Positions 32,238 to 42,744 of a stretch of DNA of 64,000 bases are shown one piece after another (the first letter of the stretch is position 1; every line of letters starts with the position of its first letter). Position numbers and translations under genes: made by a program. Origin of the DNA: Kingdonia uniflora (taxonomy: Eukaryota > Streptophyta > Magnoliopsida > Ranunculales > Circaeasteraceae); NCBI GenBank assembly GCA_014058105.1, contig JACGCM010001311.1, forward strand, positions 186,001 to 250,000, read 5' to 3'. The notes beneath the pieces are model-generated. The model saw only the letters and a list, made by a program, of their open reading frames with translations, was not told the origin of the DNA and did not search any database.

Positions 32238-35200
32238 CTAACGATAGTACCATTTCAGTCGTTCTTCTGTCATGAGATAGTATGATCCCAGGCCTGAGAG
32301 ACCTGTGATAATGAATGAACCCTCCCAATTGTCGGTTAATTTTCCAGCGTGAGGCTCTTTACGATGTTGAGGAATTTCTCTGAGGATGAGATCTTTAATT
32401 TAAAATGTACGGCTCATGACTCGGTCATTATACGATATGGCAAGCATATGATGATATCGACCTAGGTTAGCGATGGTGCATTCTCTGGTCTCATCTATCG
32501 TATTGAAGTTATAACCCAATTTGAACTCATTTTCCTCGTCAGTCAGCTCGTGATCACAAATTGGATGATGATATTCAGAAGTAATGACAGCCTTAGTGTC
32601 GTAAGCAAGAAGGAATGGCGTACACCCAGTAGATTGTTGGGGAGTGGTTTGATATGCCCATAGAGGTAGTTCGCGAACCCAATTTCTTTTTTCTATGAGT
32701 GAAGCCATTTTTTGAGTCCATCCACGATTATTTTGTTGGTGATTTGGGCTTGGCCATTGCCTTGAATGTAGTATAGATTTGATGGTGAGTGGATGATATT
32801 GTGGTGGTTTAGAAAGTTTACGACTTTATCTTCCCCAAATTGGGGCCCGTTATCGATACGAATTATGTGGACGCACCCGAACTAAGTGATTATGTGGTTT
32901 TAGATAAAAGAGATGACTTCTTCTTCTCTGGTTTAACATAGTAGAATTGCTTCTGCCCATTTTGTAAAGTAATCGGCAGCTACGAGTAGGTGACGGCGAT
33001 TATCTAGAGAGTTAAGGAATTCGCCGACAAGGTTTAGCGCCCATCTTTTGAATGGCCTGAAAACCTTGCTTGCATGGAGTTCGAGCGCAGGGGCGAGTAT
33101 CATATGTGCATGTGTCTGGTAGGTATCGTACCTGAGGGAATACTCTTCTGCTTGCTTGCGCATGCCGGGCCAGAATACTCCGTGAGTGATAGCTCTGTTC
33201 GCTAATGATCTACCTGCGGCTTGGGAGCCACAAGTTCCTTCGTGTAATTCGCAGAGCAGTTCGCCTACTTTTGACTTGGGGATGCACTTGAGGTAAGGCC
33301 CTGCAACGAAAAGGTGATAAAGTATACCATTTTGAGTCATGTAACACTTCGAGTTATGGATCAGCTGTTGGCGCTCTTTAGGATCTGCTGGGAGTGGTCC
33401 GTTACAATTGTTGTCGACACCGAGGTAGGCTAAGAAAGTCTTTCACCAATCGTCGTCTCCCCCTTTATCGCCCCCAGTATTGATTGTGCATACCGATATG
33501 CGATCAATGTTAGGGGTTGAAATGATTTTGATCTGGAGATATCAAACTTCTGTACCCAAGACCCTGGCTAGATATACCAAGGAATCGGCGTGTCTGTTTT
33601 TACCTCGAAGAAGATATTCGATAACTGCTTTCGCAAACTTACTCATCTTATCTGTAACGAGGGCTGCGTGTTCAATCATCTTCCCGTTCTTCTTATATTG
33701 CTCAGAATAGTGATGAACGATGAGTAATGAATCTGCGTAAACTGAGAGTTTGGGGACATCAGGGTCGAGTCCGTAAATGAGAGCTTCATACTCGGTGATA
33801 TTATTTAAGGCCTCAAAATCCAAGCGGATTGATTTCTCAATTCTATCATTAGAAGGGGTAATCAAAATAATCTCGATCCTTGACCCTGCGGATCCTGCTG
33901 ATCCATCTGTAAGAAGCCTCTACCCTAACATACTAATCCAATCAGCCCGTTTGTTGAATGGCTTGGGGGTTGAATCCTCTGGTGTGTCTTCTGCAAGGCC
34001 CGGGTCGTGCTCCTCCCACTCGGGATCCTCCACTGGAAAATCTATGAGAAAATCGATAACGACCTGATCTTTTTCGGAATGACGTTGTTCAAACTTGATA
34101 TCATGTTCTCCCAAACTGACTGACCACTGTTGTACTCTTCATGACTTTTCTTTTTAGGACACAGCATTCCAAAGTGGGTAGTTCATCATAACTTTGACTG
34201 AATGTGCTTGGAAGTAGTGTTTGAGTTTTTGCGAAGTATAAACAAGGGTGAGAAGAAGTTTTTCAATTTTAGAGTACCTTGTTTCTGCTGGTATGAGTGT
34301 TTTGTTGATGAGGAAGACTGGTTTCTCTATTTTCCTTTCCAGGCGAATGAGAACTGAGCTGAGCGAAGTATCTGTGACTGCTAGGTAGATTATCAGTTCC
34401 TCATTACCTATTGGGGTGCTCATTATGGGAGACCTCCCCAAATAGATTTTGAGATCCTAAAAAGTTGCTTCGCATTCTGGTGTCCATGTGATTTCTGTAG
34501 TTGGCTGAACCTTTCATCGTTTGGTACATCCGCGGAGTAATAGGAATAGCCAACGGCTGCGGTTTGAAGATTTAGAGACAAAATGGTTGATCGCGGCAAT
34601 CTTGCTGCCAAGTTTTTAAATGTCATTTGTTGTCTTTGAAGAAGGTATGTCAAGGAGAGTTCGACTTTGATCCAGATCGGCCTCAATCCCTTTCTTGCTG
34701 ATGAGGTGGCCTAGAAAGCAGCCAGAATGTACCCTGAATTGACATTTATCAGGTTTGAGACACATTCTGTAAGATCAAAGGATGTTTAATATTGTGTTAA
34801 GATCTGAGATGTGATTATTTGACTGTACACTTTTGCATAAGAGATCATCGATGTAGACTTCAACAATTTTCCCTAGGTGTACTTTGAACATAACAGTCGT
34901 CAATCATTGATATGTGGCACCTGCGTTCTTGATCCCAAAGGGCATGACTTTGTAACAATAAAGGCCATTTTCGGTAATGAACGTTATCTTCTCTTGATCT
35001 TCTTCCAGAAGTGGAATTTAATTATACCCTGAAGCAGCATCCATCATAGATAGGAAATCATGGCCTGCTGTGGAATCGAGGATCTGATGAAAGTTGGGAA
35101 GGGGAAAACTATCCTTTTGAGTATGTTTGTTCAGATCTGTGAAATCAATGCAAACTTGAACTTTTCCATTCTTCTTTGGGACACCGACAATGTTGGATAT

Positions 35201-36060
35201 CCAGTCTGGATATTTGGCTTCTCGAATGAATCCCACTTTGATCAATTTCTTGATCTCAGTGTTAACTTCATCTCAAAGATGAGGTAAAAGTTGCCGCTAT
35301 TTCTGTTTGACCATTGTGGCATTGATGTTGATGGCTAACTTGTGGCAAGCCATGGCCGGATCGACTCCGGGTATTTCTTTAAAAGACCATGCAAAAACAT
35401 CTCGATTGAGTTGCAAGAACTGAATGAGAGCATCATTCTCATGCTGTACCAATTTAGTTCCGATGAACGTACCTCTGCTAGGTCCATCAATACTGACATA
35501 TTTAGTGGGCTCTTATGTAGGTGATTGATCGACGAGGTGATCAATTTTCCGTAATTACTATGCGGCCAATTTGTCTGAAGAATCTAGGATGGCAGAGACA
35601 TTATTTTCACAAGCTAGAGAGAGTTTCTGACTACCTTTGACCTCATAAATACCATTATCGTGTTTGAATCAGAGTGCTTGATGATAGGTGGAAGCGATTG
35701 TTTCCATATTATTTATCCAGCAGCGGCCCATAATCCCAAGATAACGCGATTTGGCATTAATAACATAGATGACGGCGTCGATCGTGGCTGGACCTGCAGT
35801 AATAGGTAAGATAATCTTGCCTACTCGTTCCTCCCTGGAGCCATTGAACCCACTAATGTCTTTGTCGCTCTGAATAACTTGGTCAGCCAAACCCATCTGG
35901 TCGATCGTACTTTGAAAATGAATTTCAATACCACTCCCAATATCGATCATCATTGTGTGCATGACAAACTGTTTCATCTTGAGCATTATGACTAACGCAT
36001 CATGATGTAGAAATTTGACATGGCTAGTATCACAATCCTCGAAGGAGATTCCGAGTCGGC
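32238..36060 (-). pseudogene. Ty3/gypsy pol: protease, RT, RNase H, integrase
   Basis: In minus order. Aspartic protease with MMIDIGSGIEIHF near 35935, then GFNGSREERVGKIILPITAG and GIMGRCWI. Reverse transcriptase from about 35245 (YPDWISNIVGVPKKNGKVQV, KDSFPLPNFHQILDSTAGHD, and catalytic YIDDL near 34850). RNase H-like region 34441-34154, with a second archaeal-type RNase H region near 33900-33542 (DFEALNNITEYEALIYGL, RHADSLVYLARVL), typical of Tat elements. Integrase from 33340 (zinc-binding start LCELHEGTCGSQAAGRSLAN, AADYFTKWAEAI near 32950, then LPLWAYQTTPQQSTGCTPFL at about 32650). The C-terminal end is KWYYR at 32238. Many stops and frameshifts: it is a dead copy. Confidence 0.88.
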
Positions 36061-36097
36061 GATTACTCGACTCGGGAAGAAGCTTGGCTTCTTTGTC

Positions 36098-37831
36098 TTA
36101 AGGTGTAAGATCACAGCATTTTAAAAGCCTCCGGTGCTTTGATCGGTTGGAATTAGTGATCTGGTTAATTTCGATCATGTTGGTGAGGTGCATATAGTAG
36201 AGATGCTTCTCCTCAACTCTATCATTGACCTGAATAACTTTGAGTTGCTTCCTATAGTTGTCATCTTGGTATGATTTCAGGTCAACAATGTATTCGAGCA
36301 TACGTCCCTCCTTGAAAATGTGCTCTAGCAACCGCTGTAAAGCATAACAATTGTTAGTAGTATAATGATTTAACTTATGATGTAGGCAAAATGGTTGATT
36401 CTCGATGGGGTCCAGTGGTTGAAAGACGCGGTAGAGTGGGTCTTTTAGCAGCAGTGGAAAAGTCATGGAGATTAGGACGTTCAGCATTGGGAGGATGGGT
36501 TTGTTTGGTGGACCACTTCTCCGAGGGTATCCAGTGTTTCTCTTGATGCGTTTATGATCTCCCTGTTCCTCCTTAGGCTCGTTGGTTTGATCTGCAGGTG
36601 GGGCTTTGCTGGAGAGGACAGATTTAGTAGACTTCTGTCGCTCAGACATCATCCTCTCCAAGTAGATGTAACCGTTGACTTTGGTGATCATCTCCTCTCT
36701 TGTCGTTGGTTTGTTAAGGAAGAGGCATTCTTTAGCCTTGCAATCGAGCCGGAGAACATTGGTAAAAGTGGTAACAGCTGTTTTTTGGTCGAGGTTATCC
36801 ACTTTTCTTGCGAGCTCTAGGAATTTCATTAAGAAGTCTTCAAGCTTTTCTCCATGTGACTGTTTAAGACTGATAAAAGAATACAAGTTCTCTTCTTCGT
36901 CTCTGTTGTGAGCATATGTCTTAATGAACTATTTATGCAGCTGATCAAACGTGTAGATGGATTCCTTAAGGAGAGAATGGAACCATCAGAGTGGCTCCTC
37001 CTGTAAACTTGTGGTGAACAGACGACAAAAAATGTGGTTGAGATTGAAGTACAACCCCAATGAATCACGGTATTGCTGAATATGTTCCTTCAGGTTAGTA
37101 CCTTTGTATTTGTGAATTTTGGGAGTATGGAAATCTTTTGGAATCTCCATATCGAATAGTTCTTTGGCAATCGGACTTCCTTGTAACTTTGTGGTATCGC
37201 TGGTAGTACCCAGGACTTGTGCCTCGATCAACTCTTTTTCGTTGGTCCATGTGTTTTTTTGTGACGTAATGACGTGTTGGCTGAATTGTTGGACGTGCTG
37301 GTAGGGGATGATGAGTTCCCATACCTTCACTCAAACGATCTGGTGCTAGAACTTGATGTAGAGGTCACTGGTCTTTCTTCTGATGGATGGAAATCAGGTA
37401 ACCTCGACTGACTTCTGATTGAACTCCCCCCCTAAATGGATGGAGGGCTACAGTTCGTGTGGTAGATTTCTGAAAATGGCTTTACTGGCGACCCCCCTAG
37501 GTTCCAATCTTTCCCTTGATAAAATGCGGGAAGTCTCTGGAAGTTGATCGCGGCCCCTGGCTGGAGGAGCCTGCTGAGTATTTTGTAGAACTTCGACTAC
37601 AGTCTGTATTGTAGTCATCTGATCTTCGTGCCGTTTAAGCGCTGTAAAGCGAGCTTGTCATTCTGTATCAAACTCATTCTCTCGGAGCTCGCGATCCTTT
37701 CTCAACTGAAGTTCAAGTTCGGCGCGTTTCTTTGCATCAACGTGAAGATTCGCCTGTAACTCGGTGAGCTGTCTCGGATTCACATAAATTTTGAGCTGAG
37801 TTCCTGCGGCCGGTCGCCTAGAAGAAACCAT
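36098..37831 (-). pseudogene. Ty3/gypsy gag, inactivated
   Basis: ATG at 37831 starts MVSSRRPAAGTQLKIYVNPR, followed by a Glu/Arg-rich helix. The retrotransposon gag domain runs from about 37215 to 36600: IPKDFHTPKIHKYKGTNLKE, HIQQYRDSL, FISLKQSHGEKLEDFLMKFL, LARKVDNLDQKTAV. After it come a basic linker and a Cys/His segment (FCLHHKLNHYTTNNCYALQR), as in plant gypsy gag. It ends at a stop at 36098. Interrupted by stops near 37650 and 37430 and by frameshifts around 37000-37060. Confidence 0.82.
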
Positions 37832-37883
37832 AATTGAAAATTGTAGTGAAAGACTGCCTTAGGGTATCGTGGAAATGTAATCT

Positions 37884-37903
37884 TTCCCACAGACGGTGCC
37901 AAA
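37884..37903 (-). other. Primer-binding site of the gypsy element
   Basis: The minus strand directly after the 5' LTR end reads TTTGGCACCGTCTGTGGGAA. It begins TGG, as expected for pairing with a tRNA CCA end, and resembles primer sites widely seen in Tat elements. I do not assign the tRNA with certainty. Confidence 0.7.
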
Positions 37904-38481
37904 TGTAATGGCCAAATTCCATATGCTCAAAATGATTAGGAATTAGCTATAACACCAATGAACCTATAACAATATTCTAATTAAAAGTAAGAAATGGAAA
38001 CATGTGTTTTTAGCGTGGAAAACCTCTGAATAGGTAAAAAACCATGACCTCGTATGGAGGATTTTTGTAAAAGTATATTTATTGCTTGAAGTGGATATCT
38101 TTACTACAAGTGATCTCTAAATATAGAAATGCTTTTGATCTCGTAAATAAGAAGTTTGTATAATTTTTCTGGTCCCTGTCTCTTTTAGAACCTTTCCTTA
38201 ATGTAGGCTTTTCCCACAACTCTTCATCATGTTGGAGTACGTTTTCTAGATAATGTGGTTAGTGGTGGTTGACAGAATAACTAACAAGCTTGTGGGAGAC
38301 AGGTGTCTTTGACTGGATAACGATTTCCAGGTTTAGCTCGACCCACGTTCTTGAGAAGTTCATTGGGCTGGTTGGAATGTTAACTGGAGTGTTAAGTGTT
38401 AAAAATGTGTAAACCTGAGATGGAGGTAATTCGAGCTTAGTGAGCTCGATTTTGGGTGAGATCGAGGGATAAGTCCCTACA
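37904..38481 (-). repeat. 5' LTR of the Tat gypsy element
   Basis: 578 bp, the same length as the left LTR at 9095-9672 and alignable end to end. It is flanked on the right by the duplication AACCC at 38482-38486. Confidence 0.92.
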
Positions 38482-38694
38482 AACCCTTTTATACACTGAC
38501 TTGAAATAATATGCCAAATCTTGCTCCTCCCAGAACTCATTTTTTAGTCGTTCAAATTCTAATTCCCACTCAATTTTGGCTTGCCTCACTTCTTGAGCTT
38601 CAGCATCATACAGTGGTAGATAGATTTCTTCGTGAGTTGGCAAAGAAGGTTGGATGAGGACACTATCGTAACTCTCTGACTCCTCTATGGCAAA
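38482..38694 (-). pseudogene. 5' part of the accessory ORF of the Mutator-like element
   Basis: After an acceptor (TTTTGCCATAG) near 38695 it reads EESESYDSVLIQPSLPTHEE, IYLPLYDAEAQEVRQAKIEW and FERLKNEFWEEQDLAYYFKS, then YKRV at the gypsy border. It is acidic and helix-rich. It has no stop in frame and joins 9012-9094 exactly across the duplicated AACCC, so the gypsy element landed in this exon. An upstream exon may end at CATTGACAG/GTATTT near 39272. I know no family for it; it is upstream of and co-directional with the FAR1-type transposase. Confidence 0.6.
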
Positions 38695-38852
38695 ACAAGC
38701 ACAAAATAATTTTTGGACCCAGTACAAAAAAATAACCACCATTGTCAGGCCTCTAAAATAATAGACGGAAAACCCTATGAAATTGTCATGCCTTAACAAA
38801 ACATGCTTACTATATATGGCGTGACCTAAAAAAAGCTAAAAATAAATAAAAT

Positions 38853-39021
38853 TTTGTCGAGTTCGATAATATACTTCTATATGTCTGGAATTGCATGTAA
38901 AATATTGTCGAGTTCGAAAATTTAGTAGTGTGTGAGAACTTCCATGTCCAATATTGTCGATATCGACAATTACGATAGTATATGTGAGTAATTACATATC
39001 TAATATTGTTGAAATTGATGA
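38853..39021. repeat. TTGTCGA palindrome array D, period ~50 bp
   Basis: Four copies start near 38853 (TTTTGTCGAGTTCGATAAT), 38904 (ATTGTCGAGTTCGAAAAT), 38953 (ATTGTCGATATCGACAAT) and 39004 (ATTGTTGAAATTGATGAT). The spacings of 51, 49 and 51 bp and the spacer 'TTAGTAGTGTGTGAGAAC' match array B in the same (direct) orientation. Confidence 0.8.
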
Positions 39022-39763
39022 TTCTTGTGTGCTGACTAAGACTTACTCTTACGAAATTATTGAATTAGGCATTTTCAACAATTCATACACAGGATTGCCT
39101 GAGGAGACAAAAATTAGATTATAAAGAGTATTATTAACAAGGGATTGCAAGTCATAAAATTCCATACAAAGCAGGTAGGTATACTACTTGGGATCTCATA
39201 CTACTGTATCTAACTTTGAGAGATGTAAGGTTTTTAAATACCTGTCAATGAAGATGAGTACCTTCTCCTACTTTCTTTTATCCTTGTGACTGTCGTAGTT
39301 ATTTAGAGAGAAGAATTACACAAGAAAGAGAGAGAAAATGGTATGGCTAAGAGAGTGATATGAGAGAGAGAGAAAGAAAGAGTGTGTGTGTGTGATATGA
39401 GAACCAATTTTTTTGAATTTGAAAATAGGGGACGATATAGGGAAACACGACGTGACTGAAGAGAGAGATAAAGTGGGGCAGGATACACTATTTGGTTTTC
39501 TACCTCATTTCCTATACAGGAAATCTCCAATATTGAGAGCCACTCATCTAATATAAATGGGTAGTTAGTATTGAGTGAGACTTGAGTGTTTGGTTTTTGA
39601 GTGTCTCTAAATCCTTCCCCTAAAAGATAAGCATCGTAAGCCTAATCTAAGTAACGAATCTTAAGGTACATACTAATATGATAGGTGTATATTAATTATG
39701 GATGTACATCTCGAGGCATATACATCATTTTGAGAACAACCATATCATGTAAACATCACATAC
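39022..39763. other. Intergenic or 5' region of the Mutator-like element, with GA microsatellite
   Basis: No gene seen. 39321-39395 is a (GA)n/(GT)n purine tract. Its pyrimidine complement produces a spurious Ser/Leu-rich frame on the minus strand. The outer end of the Mutator-like element may lie here, but I could not find a terminal inverted repeat pair. Confidence 0.4.
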
Positions 39764-40076
39764 TAAGAGCATCTCCAGCAACAAGTTTGAGTTTGGGTAT
39801 GGGCTCTGACGAGGTGGCCCACAGAAAACCCAACCCAAACTCTACCTCTCCCAGTAGCAAATGAGAGCAAATAACGTGGGTTTTCTTATAAATTTTTTTA
39901 TATGCAATCAAAACACCGTGCAGTGTTCTGTTTACGGTGCGGTAAAACAATTACTGCTGCTTCATCTGTTGCAAAATACAAACCCAACTCGACTCCCTCC
40001 TTCATTGTTTCCTCATCTCTCTCTCTCAATTCGAACCCAAAAGTTTGAAAAAAATTACAATTCTTTGCAAAATCAA

Positions 40077-41021
40077 ATGGGGATGCCAGAGGGAGACCCG
40101 CACCTTACTAAATTCTTTGGGTTTAGAGGGATAAGAGATACAAAACAAGCCATAATGCAATCGAGGTCCGGAAGTAAGAAAAAATGGGTTGTATTTGAAC
40201 AGGTAGAATAAAATGATGACATACCACACCCAAACCAAGATAATGTTCCAAATACTAGGTTTATTACCGCGCTCCCAGATGGCGTTAGTCATATATATCA
40301 CACTAGCAAGGATCTTACAGCAAGTTTTTTGTACATTGTGACTTTGTTATTTCCATTAATCAAGTGTTTGACAAAATGCTTCAATGAACATAATCGTGAT
40401 TTGATGCGTCCGTACGGCACATTTACTACCGTAATCAAAGTTTGGAAGAAGATTTCCACAATTTTGACAATAAGGGATCCGGTGGTAAAATATTTATTTG
40501 AGAGGTTTATGGATATACGCTTGGGTAATTCCGATAATCGGCTAATTCAGGCGCTAACAGAGCATTGGTGGCTGACAACTCATACCTTTTTGTTCTCATG
40601 TGCGGAGATATGGATCACTCCAATAGATTTCACAATGTTGGCATCATTCTCAATTGACAAATATCCTATACAGGTGCCGTTTGACGACCGATAAAGTATT
40701 TTATCCGAGGTGAGGCAATTATTCCCCTGCATCGAATTGAACAATATAAAAAGTGGGAACGTCAGTATTGCATATCTGAGGACATACTTGACCATCACAG
40801 ATGATCGGGCGGATGACATTAAAGTGGTTCGTGCTTTTATCCTTTTCATGATGGGGCATTTATTGTTTCAAACGGCCAACGACACCGTCCCACTTGGATA
40901 TCTCGAGGCCGGGGCCGATTTGGATGAAGCTCCCGAATATGACTGGGATTCTGCTATTCTTGCTTCTCTGCACCATGACTTGGATACCACAGTTCGCCTA
41001 TCTTGGCTAGAAGTTCCATGA
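40077..41021 (+). pseudogene. Plant Mobile Domain (PMD) protein, truncated
   Basis: One continuous frame with two stops (40209 and 40692). Family blocks: RFITALPDGVSHIYHTSKDL, PLIKCLTKCFNEHNRDLMRP, YGTFTTVIKVWKKISTILTI, TEHWWLTTHTFLF and EIWITPIDFTMLASFSID, then ITDDRADDIKVVRAFILFMM, GHLLFQTANDTVPLGYLEAG and YDWDSAILASLHHDLDTTV. This is the domain of Arabidopsis MAIN/MAIL1-like proteins, nuclear factors linked to transposon silencing, and it is also found in many plant transposons. The copy ends abruptly after LDTTV, where full-length domains go on. The stop at 40692 replaces a tyrosine expected in DDRYSIL. Confidence 0.8.
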
Positions 41022-41136
41022 TCTTAGCTTGCCTTTACAGATAATATTGTAATAAATGTCCAGAAAGATTACTCAGGTCTTTATCCATGATTTTGCAATT
41101 TTCCCTTGCTTATTCTAAGTCTATTTTGGCTTGCCA

Positions 41137-42440
41137 TTATTGATTTGCTTCCGCTCTTCTTATTTTCTTTTCTTCTTTCGCTTGTCTCTTCTCCAACCTC
41201 ATCTCCGTAAGCATTGTTTGGATACTACTACCAGATGCAATAACCTCATCCAAGGTCTTTTGTGTTGTAAGGTTTTTTCTAAAGAGTTTTGGGCCGATGG
41301 GCCTGGTTCTACCCTTATACAGCGAACCATCTAATTCAAAATTTTGGTGAATAGATTGAGGTATAGGTGGGTCGTCGGGGTTCTCCGATAGATTATTTGA
41401 TCTGACCGAGTTCCCCGGAGAAGAATTATACGATGTTCTCCTAGCTACATATCTTGGTACATTCCCCACATGGTTCAACCCATCATCATTTATGTTGGCC
41501 CATCGCGATTCTCACGCCAAAATCTTATACGCTTCACGGTGTTTAAAGTCATTGCCGCCATTCATACCTAAATAGATCGTGTGTGCATCTTTTTTCTATA
41601 ATTCACAAAATTACTAAATACAAATAAATAACGTGTATATCCCAAAAAAATAAATGAAATTGAATTAAAGGAAATTAAAACGTACCCGATCTTCATCGGT
41701 TTTCTCGTTCTCATACTGAAATTGTACTTGAGCAACTATCCCGTTGTACGCCACATATTGTGCATTAAGGGGACACCACTGAGCTTTGGTCGATCCACAT
41801 GATCATCATGTGGGGTACTCGGGGTCTCTGTTAATGGAAATATTGATGTTTTGATAGAAAGTGAAACCCTTTGTGCAGATTATGGTATGAACAAAAGCTG
41901 TTACCCATGCCCTTGCAAGACACGTGAAGTCTGTATCCATCCAATGAAATCTAACATCATCTGTCTCATCCAAAACTTAGCATCTTTCGGCACTTTCACG
42001 TTTTGTCTTTGTTTTGCGGGTACTTTTTTCTTTATTTATTTTCCTTTTTCTTTCTCGGGTGCCGCCGCTTTAACAGGTATTGGCGCATTTGTGCTACTTT
42101 GATTGTGCTAAGTTGATTCACCATAGAATAGGTAGTTTTGAAAGTAATTTAGAGGTTGAAAACCTTGAGGTTCAGTAACTGGATAGGGTTGATAGTACGG
42201 GCTAAATGCTTGAGGTTACGAATGAGAGAGTGTAAAGAGATTTTGATGCTGTCCTCCGAAGGTATCCCCTTGCCAAATGGTAAATGGAGGTAGGTTCTGT
42301 GATTGAAATTGAGATTGGTTGTAGTAGAGGTATATAGTAAATTTTGTTAATGGGTGTTGAGAGAATGATGTTAAAGGTAGGTTCTGGGAGGATAGGGTCG
42401 ATGGTGTTGAGTTATTGCTACTGGTACCGGAGTTCGCCAT
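41137..42440 (-). pseudogene. PIF/Harbinger ORF1-like (SANT/Myb-like, NAM-associated) protein, degenerate
   Basis: Starts MANSGTSSNNSTPSTLSSQN at 42440 with a long Gln/Asn/Phe-rich leader (QSQNLPPFTIWQGDTFGGQH). A degraded middle follows, in which the frame near 41700-41830 reads AQWCPLNAQYVAYNGIVAQV. Then come KDAHTIYLGMNGGNDFKHRE, AYKILA and ESRWANINDD near 41480-41590. The C-terminus GRTRPIGPKLFRKNLTTQKT is followed by a charged helix ending RLEKRQAKEEKKIRRAEANQ. That order matches Harbinger accessory proteins that import and position the transposase. Stops and frameshifts between 41820 and 42215 make it non-functional. Confidence 0.7.
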
Positions 42441-42744
42441 TTGGGGACTGAGTAAAGGTTCTCTTCTCTGCTCTACTACTGGGTTAGGGAAAGAAGAAGT
42501 AGCCAGAGAGAGCTCAACCAAGCAAAATGGATAAGCGGTCTTTTGAGTACCGCACAGTTTTTTTTTACCGCGCGGTATTCAGAAGACCACCAAACTCTTT
42601 TTTTTAGTTTGAGGAGCTTAAACCCAGTTTGGCTCTGACATGTCCACATCCTCAAACCTAAACTCAAAAGTTTACTACTGGGAGCATTTGAGTTTGGGTT
42701 TGGGTGTAAGTTGACAAACCCTAGCCCTGCTGGAGATGCTTTAA

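Larger units (their letters stand above)
9095..38481 (-). mobile_element. Ty3/gypsy LTR retrotransposon, Tat lineage, with nested insertions
   Basis: Element of 29,387 bp in minus orientation. It has 578-bp LTRs at both ends (TGTAATGG...CTACA), a perfect 5-bp duplication AACCC, a primer-binding site next to the right LTR and a polypurine tract next to the left LTR. Order in element direction: 5' LTR, gag (37831-36098), protease-RT-RNase H-integrase (about 36060-32238), a ~160-bp tandem repeat (31472-32040), an antisense multi-exon gene, 3' LTR. An additional gene between pol and the 3' LTR, often antisense, is a known hallmark of Tat-lineage elements. About 15.2 kb of the length is two younger DNA transposons (14029-20000 and 20250-29523). 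The LTRs differ at many tens of positions (roughly a tenth by eye), so the insertion is old. Confidence 0.9.
39767..42741. mobile_element. PIF/Harbinger-like element carrying a Plant Mobile Domain ORF
   Basis: Ends GAGCATCTCCAGCA (39767) and TGCTGGAGATGCTT (to 42741) are inverted repeats with one mismatch. Further in, both ends share 'AGTTTGAGTTTGGGTTTGGG'-like sequence in inverted arrangement. Flanking TAA at 39764-39766 and 42742-42744 is the 3-bp duplication of PIF/Harbinger elements. Length 2975 bp. Two convergent ORF regions lie inside: a Plant Mobile Domain block on plus, and a SANT/Myb-like ORF1 remnant on minus. No DDE transposase is present, so it is non-autonomous. Confidence 0.82.

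Noticed and set aside
36554..36911. Plus-strand frames opposite gag
   Set aside because: Shadows of the gypsy gag domain, which is clear on the minus strand.
4081..39021. Full borders of the FAR1-type Mutator-like element
   Set aside because: I searched the flanks for a pair of long inverted repeats with a 9-bp duplication and found none I could defend, so no mobile_element entry is given for the whole.
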